Assembly: GCA_963662675.2 (NCBI GenBank)
Contig: CAXXHP010000005.1
Span: forward strand, 175,551-239,550
Length of the DNA: 64,000 nt
Direction: 5' to 3'
Source: G963662675 sp963662675
GTDB taxonomy: Bacteria; Bacteroidota; Bacteroidia; Bacteroidales; Prolixibacteraceae
Both the position numbers and the translations under genes were made by a program. This document shows, piece after piece, positions 46,555 through 53,360 of this stretch. Numbering within the stretch: position 1 is the first letter of the stretch; each line of letters starts with the position of its first letter. The notes beneath the pieces were generated by a model, which saw nothing but the letters and a program-made list of their open reading frames with translations, searched no databases and was not told where the DNA came from.

Positions 46555-47721
46555 ATGATCACTACCAACTCCATAATTCTCAGTACTGCAACCCTAGGCG
46601 AAAAATCAATCGTCTGCATCTCTTTCCCATACAACAAAACCATCATAGAAAAAACGAAACAGCTTGATGGTGCAAGATGGAGCCAAACCTTAAAATGTTG
46701 GTATATTCCGAAAGCTACATTGGATTTGCATTTTTTTTACAAAGCATTAAGTTCAGTTGCATATGTCGATTATTCGGCTTTACAGAATAGAAAAATCAAT
46801 CTTTCAGAAAAAGAGACTTCGACAAACTCATCTCCTCTACGAATTAAGCCTGCAGAACTGAAGAAAAAGTTAACTGATGAAACAAAAGAGAAAATAAGTG
46901 TTTTCAGAAATTGGATGGAGCAAAAAAGGTATAGCGAGAGCACAATTAACAGTTACATTCACCAATTAGAAATATTCTTTAGCTACTACAATCAAAAACC
47001 GACTTTGGAAATTGACAATCAAGACATTACCAACTACCATCATCTCTTTACTTTAAAGAATAAGTTCAGCACAACTTTTCAACAGCAAACAGTAAGTGCC
47101 TTAAAACTATTTTACCGTACCATTGAGAATAAAAATCTGACAGCAGACAAAATAGAACGTCCTCGAAGAAACAACCCTCTGCCAAAAGTGATTAGCAAAT
47201 ATAACGTTCAGCTTTTACTAAATAATATCACTAATGCCAAGCACAAGATGGCAATGATAATGATTTATTCGTGTGGACTGAGAAGAAGCGAATTAATGAA
47301 TCTGCGCTTAACAGATATTGACTCGAAGCGGATGGCTTTAACGATTGTCAACTCGAAAGGTAAAAAAGACCGAGCAATCCCGATCAGCGAGAATTTAATG
47401 GAGCGTATCAAAAGTTTCTATTTCAGTTACAAGCCAACAGTTTATTTAATTGAAGGGAGCACGCCCGGAAAGAGTTTATCACCAACCAGTTTACAAAAGA
47501 TTTTTGCACAAGCCTTGGTTCGAAGCAAGATTAACAATAAGTTTACTCTTCATTGCTTACGGCACAGTTATGCAACCCATCTTTTAGAGAACGGAACAGA
47601 CTTGAGATATATTCAGGAGCTACTTGGGCATAAATCGTCAAAAACAACAGAAATATACACGCATGTGAGCATGAATAGTTTAAAAAACATACGAAATCCA
47701 CTGGATGATTTAGAAATATAA
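46555..47721 (+). CDS. Tyrosine recombinase, integron-integrase-like (Xer/IntI relative)
   Basis: 388 residues. The N-terminal module (about 1-75) has a GARWSQTLKCWYIP pattern and precedes a SAM-like core-binding domain (about 105-200). All catalytic residues are present: R243 (CGLRRSE), K270 region (SKGKKDR), H333-x-x-R336 (LHCLRHSYATHLL), H359 (LLGHKSS) and Y368 (EIYTHV). The tail IRNPLDDL resembles the RSPLDxL tail of IntI proteins, yet the IntI-specific insert between the K and HxxR patches is missing. It is followed in the same direction by an attI-like region and two gene cassettes, so it is the probable cassette recombinase. Its upstream region shows no clear promoter box. Confidence 0.88.
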   Translation: MITTNSIILSTATLGEKSIVCISFPYNKTIIEKTKQLDGARWSQTLKCWYIPKATLDLHFFYKALSSVAYVDYSALQNRKINLSEKETSTNSSPLRIKPAELKKKLTDETKEKISVFRNWMEQKRYSESTINSYIHQLEIFFSYYNQKPTLEIDNQDITNYHHLFTLKNKFSTTFQQQTVSALKLFYRTIENKNLTADKIERPRRNNPLPKVISKYNVQLLLNNITNAKHKMAMIMIYSCGLRRSELMNLRLTDIDSKRMALTIVNSKGKKDRAIPISENLMERIKSFYFSYKPTVYLIEGSTPGKSLSPTSLQKIFAQALVRSKINNKFTLHCLRHSYATHLLENGTDLRYIQELLGHKSSKTTEIYTHVSMNSLKNIRNPLDDLEI

Positions 47722-47729
47722 ATAACACC

Positions 47730-47798
47730 AAAAGTGCACAATACACACCCCCAGAGGAAATAAGTGTCACTTTTAGTGCACATATAAACTAGTTAGCG
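47730..47798 (+). other. attI-like region between the recombinase gene and cassette 1
   Basis: Two direct repeats AGTGCACA (47733-47740 and 47775-47782) and an inverted pair AAAAGTG/CACTTTT (47730-47736, 47768-47774) precede the junction G^TTAGCG (G at 47792), where cassette 1 begins. Direct repeats upstream of a GTT core are the layout of attI sites. No second half of an attC hairpin is seen here, which supports attI over attC. Confidence 0.55.
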
Positions 47799-47838
47799 AA
47801 AATATTAAAGCGACATACCATCAAATAAATTGAATAAT

Positions 47839-48900
47839 ATGACTGAAGAAGAATTTGTTAATAACAATGAAGAAGAATTTGAACCAACTCCCGAAGCGGA
47901 CTTGGCAAAAATCATATCCTATAATATCGCAAATACAGTTCAAGTTTTAAAATTGAAGATTGATGATGAAGAAATCAACCTAAAACCTGAATTTCAAAGA
48001 GATTTTGTTTGGGACTTAGCTAGAGCTAGCCTTTTCATTGATTCTTTGTTAATTGGGCTTCCAATTCCAAGTTTATTTTTAGGTAAAAGTAAAGCTGATG
48101 AAAGTTATATTGTGATTGATGGGCAACAAAGGTTGAAATCAATTTATTATTTTCTTCAAGGTAAGTTTAATCAAAATGGGAAAGATAAAATATTTAGATT
48201 AAAAGGTTTAACTGGAAGAGAATGGGATAATAAAACATATGAGGAATTATCGATAATACAAAAACGAAGGTTAAACAATGCTGTTCTCAACAGTACAATT
48301 ATTGAAGATATATATTTAAAACCTAGTATAATACATGATATTTTTCATCGACTTAATACTGGAGGAATGCCTCTGAAAGATCAGGAAATTAGAAACTGTA
48401 TCTATCCTGGGTTATTAAACAAATCTCTTTTCCAATTAAACGAGAATAATAATTGGCGAGCCTTACTAAGCAAGCCTCACCCTGACAAAAGACTTGATGA
48501 TGTTGAATTGATTCTTAGATTTCAATCCTTGTTTTATGGCTTAAGTGACTATCGACCTTCAATGAGAGAATTTTTAAGTTCATTTATGGAACAGAATTCT
48601 ATGAATACTGGAATTATTGAAGATTTCAAACAAGTATTTGAAAAAACATGTGAAACTATTTTCAGTGAAATTGGCATTAATGCTTTTAGAAGCCCTAAAT
48701 ACTTCAATAAATCTGTTTTTGATTCAGTAATTGTCTCAGTGGCAATTTTACTTAGGGATGGTGTTATATTAGAAAATCTCAAAAATAAACATTCTGACTT
48801 ATTAAAGAATGAAGAATACCAGATGTCTATCTCTGAAGCAACAACAACATCACAAAATGTCCAGACAAGAATACATTTAGCAATTGATTATTTAAAATAA
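47839..48900 (+). CDS. DUF262 (GmrS/ParB-fold NTPase-like) protein
   Basis: About 353 residues. The hallmark of DUF262, IVIDGQQRLKSIYYF, follows LKPEFQRDFVWD and GLPIPSLFLG, i.e. the QR-W, P-P and DGQQR motifs of the ParB-related fold used in the GmrS half of type IV restriction enzymes. The all-helical C-terminal half lacks a visible HNH nuclease (DUF1524). DUF262 proteins commonly sit in phage-defence loci and hydrolyse nucleotides. The ATG at 47839 is chosen; a TTG at 47830 adds three residues. The HEPN gene starts 3 nt after the stop, indicating a two-gene unit within cassette 1. Confidence 0.85.
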   Translation: MTEEEFVNNNEEEFEPTPEADLAKIISYNIANTVQVLKLKIDDEEINLKPEFQRDFVWDLARASLFIDSLLIGLPIPSLFLGKSKADESYIVIDGQQRLKSIYYFLQGKFNQNGKDKIFRLKGLTGREWDNKTYEELSIIQKRRLNNAVLNSTIIEDIYLKPSIIHDIFHRLNTGGMPLKDQEIRNCIYPGLLNKSLFQLNENNNWRALLSKPHPDKRLDDVELILRFQSLFYGLSDYRPSMREFLSSFMEQNSMNTGIIEDFKQVFEKTCETIFSEIGINAFRSPKYFNKSVFDSVIVSVAILLRDGVILENLKNKHSDLLKNEEYQMSISEATTTSQNVQTRIHLAIDYLK

Positions 48901-48903
48901 ATT

Positions 48904-49443
48904 ATGGAATTCATTAGTCCAGACATTGAAACATTTCGTGTCAATTTGGAAAGTTGTATGAATTCAGTTTTGCAACTTGAGACGGATAATCATCATAAAA
49001 TAAAAATTCAATCTTTATTGAACGTTTCAGTTTATGTAATGGCTACAAGATTTCTTGAAGCTTCAGTTAAGCATATTACTTATAATTGTTGTCTAATACG
49101 TGGCGATAATCAAGATGAATTAGAATTAGTCACGAATAGACTAAAAGGTTTTAATAATCCAGAATTTGGCTCTATTAAAGATTTGATTGCTGAAATTTTA
49201 GACTACGACATTTTAACAGATAAAGGAACTAAGTATGTAGAACGGGATATATCCTTTTTAAATGAGATTTGTAGAAATAGACACCGAAATGTTCATGCAT
49301 CATTTGATTCGAGAGAGTGGTACAACGCAAATTTTAAAGACATTACAAATGATTTTATAAAGGAATATGTGGGGCTTAAAAATATTATTAAATATTTAGA
49401 AACCTTATCCTATAATAATGCAGCAGGTAGGTTTGAATCATAA
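48904..49443 (+). CDS. HEPN-domain protein (RiboL-PSP/MAE_28990-like putative RNase)
   Basis: 179 residues, mostly helical. The HEPN signature is in CRNRHRNVHAS: R126-x4-H131, the composite active site of HEPN ribonucleases. A second conserved helix (YVMATRFLEASVKHITYNC) lies near residue 45-60. It resembles HEPN nucleases annotated as MAE_28990/MAE_18760. Coupled 3 nt behind the DUF262 gene, it is the likely RNase effector of a two-component defence unit, with DUF262 as sensor or regulator. That assignment is inference. It ends 4 nt before the cassette's terminal repeat. Confidence 0.75.
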   Translation: MEFISPDIETFRVNLESCMNSVLQLETDNHHKIKIQSLLNVSVYVMATRFLEASVKHITYNCCLIRGDNQDELELVTNRLKGFNNPEFGSIKDLIAEILDYDILTDKGTKYVERDISFLNEICRNRHRNVHASFDSREWYNANFKDITNDFIKEYVGLKNIIKYLETLSYNNAAGRFES

Positions 49444-49446
49444 TAC

Positions 49447-49454
49447 TTTCGCTA
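49447..49454 (+). other. attC of cassette 1, left part (R'' side)
   Basis: TTTCGCTA continues, after removal of the intron, into ACAATGTGTATAG at 51422. It restores CGCTAAC, whose TAAC pairs with GTTA of the right R' box. Confidence 0.7.
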
Positions 49455-49503
49455 ATCGAATAGCCCGCCCCGCTAGCAAATACTAGCAGGGAGAGGCTTT
49501 CAC

Positions 49504-49566
49504 ACCACCATACGTACGCGAGCTATGCTCCTTCCTTTCGCTTTACTCAGGAACATATACGGCGGT
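49504..49566 (-). ncRNA. Group II intron domain V with an enlarged apical loop
   Basis: The lower stem ACCGCCGUA / UAUGGUGGU (49558-49566 with 49504-49512), the two-nt CG bulge and an upper UAUG/CGUA stem are standard domain V. Instead of a 4-nt loop there are 35 nt (49519-49553) that can form two small hairpins: UUCCU/AGGAA and GAGC-AUA-GCUC. The total is 63 nt against the usual 34. Confidence 0.75.
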
Positions 49567-49569
49567 TCG

Positions 49570-50865
49570 TTAAGTCATAGGAAACAAAACCGTACTTGGT
49601 TTTACTTGATTGTAGAGTTCCAGTAAAGAAACGTAACCACGCAATTTCAATCTATCAACCGTAATGGTAGTACCCAGAATTGGGCTTTGTGCAATTGCCC
49701 ATCCACCCATTCTGGAACGACTCCATGCATAGGCTTGACCCTGTTCAACGCCCAAACGAATCAGGTTCTTCCTTTTTCGCTCAGGCTTTTTCCAGTGGTG
49801 CCAAATGCAATAGCGAAGTCGGTTCCGCAGCCACCCATCCAGTTCAGCCAGCTTGTTTTGGATGCTTGCCATTCGGAAAGCATTAATCCATCCTCGCTGC
49901 ACCTCGCCCAACTTTTCGATACGTTCATCAAAACTCATGGGAGTGGTTTTTCGGGTGAGGACTTTTAGCTTTTGCTTCAAGCTCGTCCAACTCTTTTCGG
50001 ATACAACCAGTTGATATTTGCCCCGTTCGCCTTTCTTATAAGTTGGCACAAAGCCAAATCCTAAGCAGGTGAAATGTACAGGTCTGCGGATGCCGCTTTT
50101 CTCCCAATTGATCGTTAGTTTCAACTTGTTTTTAAGAAACTTAAAAATGGTGTTGCCAACCTTTCGGGCTGTTGTCTTCGTTTTAACGTAAATGCTAAAA
50201 TCGTCGGCATAGCGGACAAAACGCAAACCTTGCCTTTCCAGTTCCCTGTCCAGTTCGTGCAATACGATGTTGGACAGTAAAGGACTTAATGGGCTGCCCT
50301 GCGGAACTCCCTTTCTGCGTTTGACCAGTTTCCCGTTTATTTGTATCGGGGAACGCAGCCATTTGCGGATAAGGCGCAAGGTTTCGCGGCAGTTGATTTT
50401 GCGGTAAAGCAGTTGCAGCAGATAGCAATGGTCTACTTCATCGAAAAAGGTTTTTAGGTCAATATCTACAATGTATTGAAACCCTTGGTTGATGTAAGCC
50501 TGTGCTTTTAGGACTGCCTGACCAACGCTCCTGTTGGGACGGAACCCAAAACTGGAGTCTGAAAACCCAAACTCGAAGCGTGCAGTAATTACTTGTAAAA
50601 CCGCTTGTTGTAGCAGGCGGTCGGTTACGGTGGGAATACCGAGTAACCTTGTTTTCCCTTTTCCTTTTAGAATTTCCACTCCTAAAATGGCTTGTGGCAA
50701 ATACTTTCCCGAACGAACCTTGGCTGTCAGTTCTTCCTTGTCAATAGACAGGAGTTCTGACAGTTTACATACGGGCATGCGGTCGACTCCTGCTGAACCG
50801 TGGTTCCGCTGGACTTTGTACATGGCCTGTAACAGGTTCTTTCGTGTTAGAATTTGATCAATCAT
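49570..50865 (-). CDS. ltrA: Group II intron reverse transcriptase/maturase
   Basis: 431 residues. RT motifs are visible in order: RLLGIPTVTDRLLQQAV, FGFRPNRSVGQAV, YIVDIDLKTFFDEVDH, GVPQGSPLSPLLSNI and the catalytic YADD (219-222), then LGFGFVP. The thumb/maturase (X) domain follows (about 300-400: LGEVQRGWINAFR, GGWAIAQSPILGTTITVDRLKLRGY). There is no HNH endonuclease domain, so mobility would use nicked or single-stranded targets. It lies in domain IV of the intron and ends 4 nt before domain V. The frame is intact, so the element may be active. Confidence 0.93.
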   Translation of the reverse strand: MIDQILTRKNLLQAMYKVQRNHGSAGVDRMPVCKLSELLSIDKEELTAKVRSGKYLPQAILGVEILKGKGKTRLLGIPTVTDRLLQQAVLQVITARFEFGFSDSSFGFRPNRSVGQAVLKAQAYINQGFQYIVDIDLKTFFDEVDHCYLLQLLYRKINCRETLRLIRKWLRSPIQINGKLVKRRKGVPQGSPLSPLLSNIVLHELDRELERQGLRFVRYADDFSIYVKTKTTARKVGNTIFKFLKNKLKLTINWEKSGIRRPVHFTCLGFGFVPTYKKGERGKYQLVVSEKSWTSLKQKLKVLTRKTTPMSFDERIEKLGEVQRGWINAFRMASIQNKLAELDGWLRNRLRYCIWHHWKKPERKRKNLIRLGVEQGQAYAWSRSRMGGWAIAQSPILGTTITVDRLKLRGYVSLLELYNQVKPSTVLFPMT

Positions 50866-51421
50866 TTTAGTTTCAATTCATTGTTTCCATGTCCCGCCTA
50901 ACGCAAAGCTAGAATCGTAACCGATAGTTTCTTTGCAGCATTTGGGACAACTTATCGTTCAGCCCTTCAGCTTTTCTGTGAGTCCTCTGCCTTTTCTATG
51001 ACAGCTCGTTTCCAAAGCCTACTATGGCCTCTGCTGACTTCTCAACTGTCCTTGCGGAAAGTTGAGACCTCCCCAGGTAAGAGCATCTTCCTTCCTCCAA
51101 TCACTGCTGGATCTACTACGGAACGATTTTGGTATTCGTTGGACGTTACAATGATGTGCTTGCTTATCCTCGTCTCGTAGCCTCGTATCCAATTTCTGTT
51201 CGTCAGTACCGGAGTTTGCCGGTTGGCTTCCTTCACTGCATACCTCACGGTAAACCAGCTTGCCACTTGCTAACGGTTCGAAGCGTTACCTCCGCCCGTA
51301 AGGGACTTACACCCTCTGGAATAATTTCATGCTACACTTTATTGTTTAGTAAGAAAAAGTTGTACTTTACATTCTTTTTCAAACCTTTAATAAAGTGGGC
51401 ACATGCTCGTGCTGGGCACAC
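50866..51421 (-). ncRNA. Group II intron 5' structural domains (I-IV), no protein gene
   Basis: This 556-nt stretch upstream of the RT start is the ribozyme's 5' part. Read on the minus strand it begins GUGUGCCCAGC, includes the conserved GGGUGUAAGUCCCUUACGGG region (51300-51320 area) typical of domain I, and has many short inverted repeats. Small frames inside it carry no recognisable domain. Confidence 0.75.
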
Positions 51422-51485
51422 ACAATGTGTATAGTGCATAGCACCCTGCGGGATGCTACGACACCATACACGGAACGTTATGCCC
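51422..51485 (+). other. attC of cassette 1, right part (L'', hairpin, L', R')
   Basis: GTGTATAGTG (51427-51436) pairs with CACCATACAC (51462-51471) with one A-C mismatch; TAGCACCC (51439-51446) pairs with GGG-A-TGCTA (51450-51458). The loop is TGC, and A51453 and A51461 are extrahelical on the same arm. The site closes with GTTATGC (51477-51483). Together with 49450-49454 it makes a 67-nt attC; cleavage G^TT would start cassette 2 at 51478. Confidence 0.75.
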
Positions 51486-52510
51486 AATTATAAAAAATGA
51501 GTTACGAATCACAGAATATATTGCAAGAAGGAACAAATCGTAAAGATGTTATGAACTTTATTGAATTGCTAAAATTCGACAAATTAGGTTCGTGGCAAGC
51601 TGATGAATTGGGAAAAATTTTCAGTTACCAATGGTTTGAAAGAGATGATTACAAATCTTGGAGTGGAGTTGAACTTTCATTGTTTGAGAAAGACAATATA
51701 ATTCATATTGAAACAAGAACAAATGCTGGACGTAGTTATTACGATTTGGTTCAACAAAATGATACGATTCGACTTCTTAAAAAATATTTTGGAGGTGTAT
51801 TTTACACAGATTACGGTAAAGGAAGATACCTGCAGCCACAAAGTGGTCCTCCTGAACATTCTGCTTCTGGATGTCATTTGGCATTTAGTGGTTTTGGATC
51901 AAATTTAATTAGGGCTCGTCAGTATTTTGAAAATGTAAGTTTTGGGGATAATGAAAAGCAGCAAACAGGATTGTATTGGTTGGATAGATATAATCCAAAA
52001 CTTTTATCAAATATTTTGACGTTGCCTTTCTTAGCATCAATTGCGGAAGATTATTGGAAGTCAACATATATTGCACTACTTAAATATTCAGATAATAAAG
52101 AATCTGTTTTAAAAACAAATAGAATTTCAGCGGATAGATTGGTTCAGGTTTCAAACGGAATTTTATCAATAGAAGAAGCATTTGCCGAATCAATTTCCTT
52201 TGGGCGGATTTCGATGACTTGTAAACATTTTAAAGCTATTGATAAGAACCTTGATTTAGCAGCAATTCTTAGAAAGCCTTATCGTCGAAGAAAGAAAACA
52301 CTTTTTGATTCATTAGAAGAAATGACTGAATTAAGGAATGAAATTATTCATCAAGCTAGTTCCTCCGTAATAATAGAAGATAAATATCTAACAGACCTAA
52401 TAAATATTCTTCATGATTCAATTGACAGGTGCTATGAAGAACTTACAAAACTAAAAGGGTGGCATTATAATAAGACATGGGGAGTAGGGAGATTAAAATA
52501 ACAGGGCATA
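51478..52510 (+). mobile_element. Integron-like gene cassette 2
   Basis: Begins TTATGCCCAATTAT and ends ATAACAGGGCATA; the end sequences are inverted copies over TTATGCCC plus a further TTAT. The sequence of the repeat differs from that of cassette 1, as expected for cassettes and not for one transposon's ends. It holds one ORF in the array direction. The attC after it is cut by an intron fragment. Confidence 0.72.
51497..52501 (+). CDS. Cassette protein with C-terminal HEPN-like Rx4H motif, function unknown
   Basis: 334 residues, no signal peptide or membrane span. The first half is not recognised (aromatic- and charge-rich, e.g. FSYQWFERDDYKSWSGVEL). The second half is helical, and near its end EMTELRNEIIHQASS has R280-x4-H285, the HEPN RNase/nucleotidyl-binding signature, followed by helices typical of the HEPN bundle. 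It may be an abortive-infection type RNase or simply a HEPN-fold protein. The start ATG is 19 nt after the cassette junction, the usual compact cassette spacing. Composition is AT-rich like cassette 1. Confidence 0.6.
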   Translation: MSYESQNILQEGTNRKDVMNFIELLKFDKLGSWQADELGKIFSYQWFERDDYKSWSGVELSLFEKDNIIHIETRTNAGRSYYDLVQQNDTIRLLKKYFGGVFYTDYGKGRYLQPQSGPPEHSASGCHLAFSGFGSNLIRARQYFENVSFGDNEKQQTGLYWLDRYNPKLLSNILTLPFLASIAEDYWKSTYIALLKYSDNKESVLKTNRISADRLVQVSNGILSIEEAFAESISFGRISMTCKHFKAIDKNLDLAAILRKPYRRRKKTLFDSLEEMTELRNEIIHQASSSVIIEDKYLTDLINILHDSIDRCYEELTKLKGWHYNKTWGVGRLK

Positions 52511-52764
52511 ATCGAATAGCCCGCCCCGCTAGCAAATACTAGCAGGGAGAGGCTTTCACACCACCATACGTACGCGAGCTATGCTCCTTCCTTTCGCTTT
52601 ACTCAGGAACATATACGGCGGTTCGTTAAGTCATAGGAAACAAAACCGTACTTGGTTTTACTTGATTGTAGAGTTCCAGTAAAGAAACGTAACCACGCAA
52701 TTTCAATCTATCAACCGTAATGGTAGTACCCAGAATTGGGCTTTGTGCAATTGCCCATCCACCC
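52511..52764 (-). mobile_element. Truncated 3' fragment of the group II intron (254 bp, identical copy)
   Basis: Matches 49455-49708 base for base as read by eye. It contains domain VI, the enlarged domain V and the last codons of the RT, then stops abruptly at 52764. It sits in the attC after cassette 2 at the same relative position (…GGGCATA|), so it is a second intron insertion or a recombination product. Confidence 0.88.
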
Positions 52765-52765
52765 C

Positions 52766-52875
52766 CGCTCGCGCCGATTTGCAATCGGTGTGTTGTCCTA
52801 TAGGGCAAGACGTAAAACAATTAGCTTTTTCGAAGAAAGGCACAAGTTGCAAACTTGCGCCAACGAGGACTATGC
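52766..52875. repeat. REP/REPIN-like element with two palindromes
   Basis: CGCCGATT-tgc-AATCGGTG (52772-52790) and GGCACAAGTT-gca-AACTTGCGCC (52839-52861) are two short hairpins about 50 nt apart. The arrangement and sequence resemble dispersed REP-type elements common in Bacteroidota, whose mobiliser is often a RAYT transposase. Small frames across this stretch are chimeras with the intron tail and not genes. Confidence 0.6.
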
Positions 52876-52937
52876 TCCTTCCTTTCGCCATTCTCAGAAA
52901 TATACTTGGCGGTTCGATAAGTCATAGGAAACAGAAC
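52870..52937 (-). pseudogene. Diverged tail of a second group II intron (RT end and domain V 5' half)
   Basis: On the minus strand the codons for VLFPMT are kept but the stop is lost (TAA to TAT), followed by CGAACCGCC and the AAAGGAAGGAGCATAG segment found in the domain V loop of the intact intron. It then runs into the REP-like element. It is a relic related to, but distinct from, the intact intron. Confidence 0.6.
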
Positions 52938-53006
52938 TAATTCAATTCTGCCATTATGAAAAATCAAATTTTAGTGAGAGCCAAATTCTGAAGATGGTCA
53001 AAACAT

Positions 53007-53150
53007 ATGAGTCTGGACGAAATGTTACTAGTACATGCCGATGTAGGATTCATACTTATTGCCTATAATCTGCGTCGGTTAATGAATAGTCTCAATACCG
53101 ATGAGCTGAGAAGCTATCTGAAAGAGATACTTTCTTTTGATCGCATATAA
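53007..53150 (+). pseudogene. C-terminal remnant of an IS1182-like transposase
   Basis: 47 codons ending in TAA read MSLDEMLLVHADVGFILIAY followed by NLRRLMNSL. This resembles the final helix of IS1182/IS4-type transposases (…YNLRRxxNxL). No DDE core or N-terminus remains upstream, so it is a relic. Confidence 0.5.
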
Positions 53151-53360
53151 AATCGTATACAAAAGCTCAAAACAGACCTGTCTTGTCATTAATATTATAG
53201 AACAAATTATTATAACTATTTTGTGCCGGCAGCTTAACCCAGCTTATTCAAAGGCAAATAAGAATGCCGAAAAATGAGTTTTTAGACAGACTGCCGTACA
53301 TCCAATTTCGCGACCATGTGAGAATTCACTGGTAGTCGGAATTGCTTCACCTAAAGAATA
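53151..53360. other. Non-coding stretch before the U32 peptidase gene
   Basis: Follows the transposase remnant. It includes GAGTTTTTAGACAGACTG (53275-53292), which looks like an insertion-sequence end, and an AT-rich tract near 53190-53220 that may hold the promoter of the next gene. No gene is seen. Confidence 0.35.

Larger units (their letters stand above)
47793..49454 (+). mobile_element. Integron-like gene cassette 1 (DUF262 + HEPN)
   Basis: The unit begins TTAGCGAAAATATT and ends AATACTTTCGCTA, inverted copies agreeing at 13 of 14 positions. This is the end relation of an integron cassette: the 5' TTRRRY-side pairs with the 3' R'' box of its own attC. It contains two ORFs in the array direction. 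Base composition is AT-richer than the flanking chromosome. Its attC is interrupted by the group II intron. Confidence 0.75.
49455..51421 (-). mobile_element. Group II intron inserted in the bottom strand of an attC site
   Basis: The minus-strand intron begins GUGUGCCCAGC (5' end at 51421) and ends CUAUUCGAU (3' end at 49455), both normal group II termini. It contains structured 5' domains, an intron-encoded RT and domains V-VI. The target is ACATTGT|TAGCG on the bottom strand of the reconstructed attC, matching the TTGT/T target described for class C-attC introns. Domain VI is the stem with GCUAG/CUAGC (49464-49490 area). Length about 1.97 kb. The intron is GC-richer than the cassettes. Confidence 0.85.

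Noticed and set aside
47793..49455. Terminal inverted repeats of a transposon around the DUF262-HEPN unit
   Set aside because: No transposase inside. The neighbouring module has different repeat sequence in the same arrangement, and the reconstructed junction folds as an attC, so cassette ends explain it better.
51042..51434. Small ORFs upstream of the RT
   Set aside because: They lie within the structured 5' domains of the group II intron and have no recognisable protein features.
52626..52891. Two minus-strand ORFs (62-64 codons)
   Set aside because: They are chimeras of the truncated intron RT tail (WAIAQSPILGTT...) and the REP-like element, not genes.
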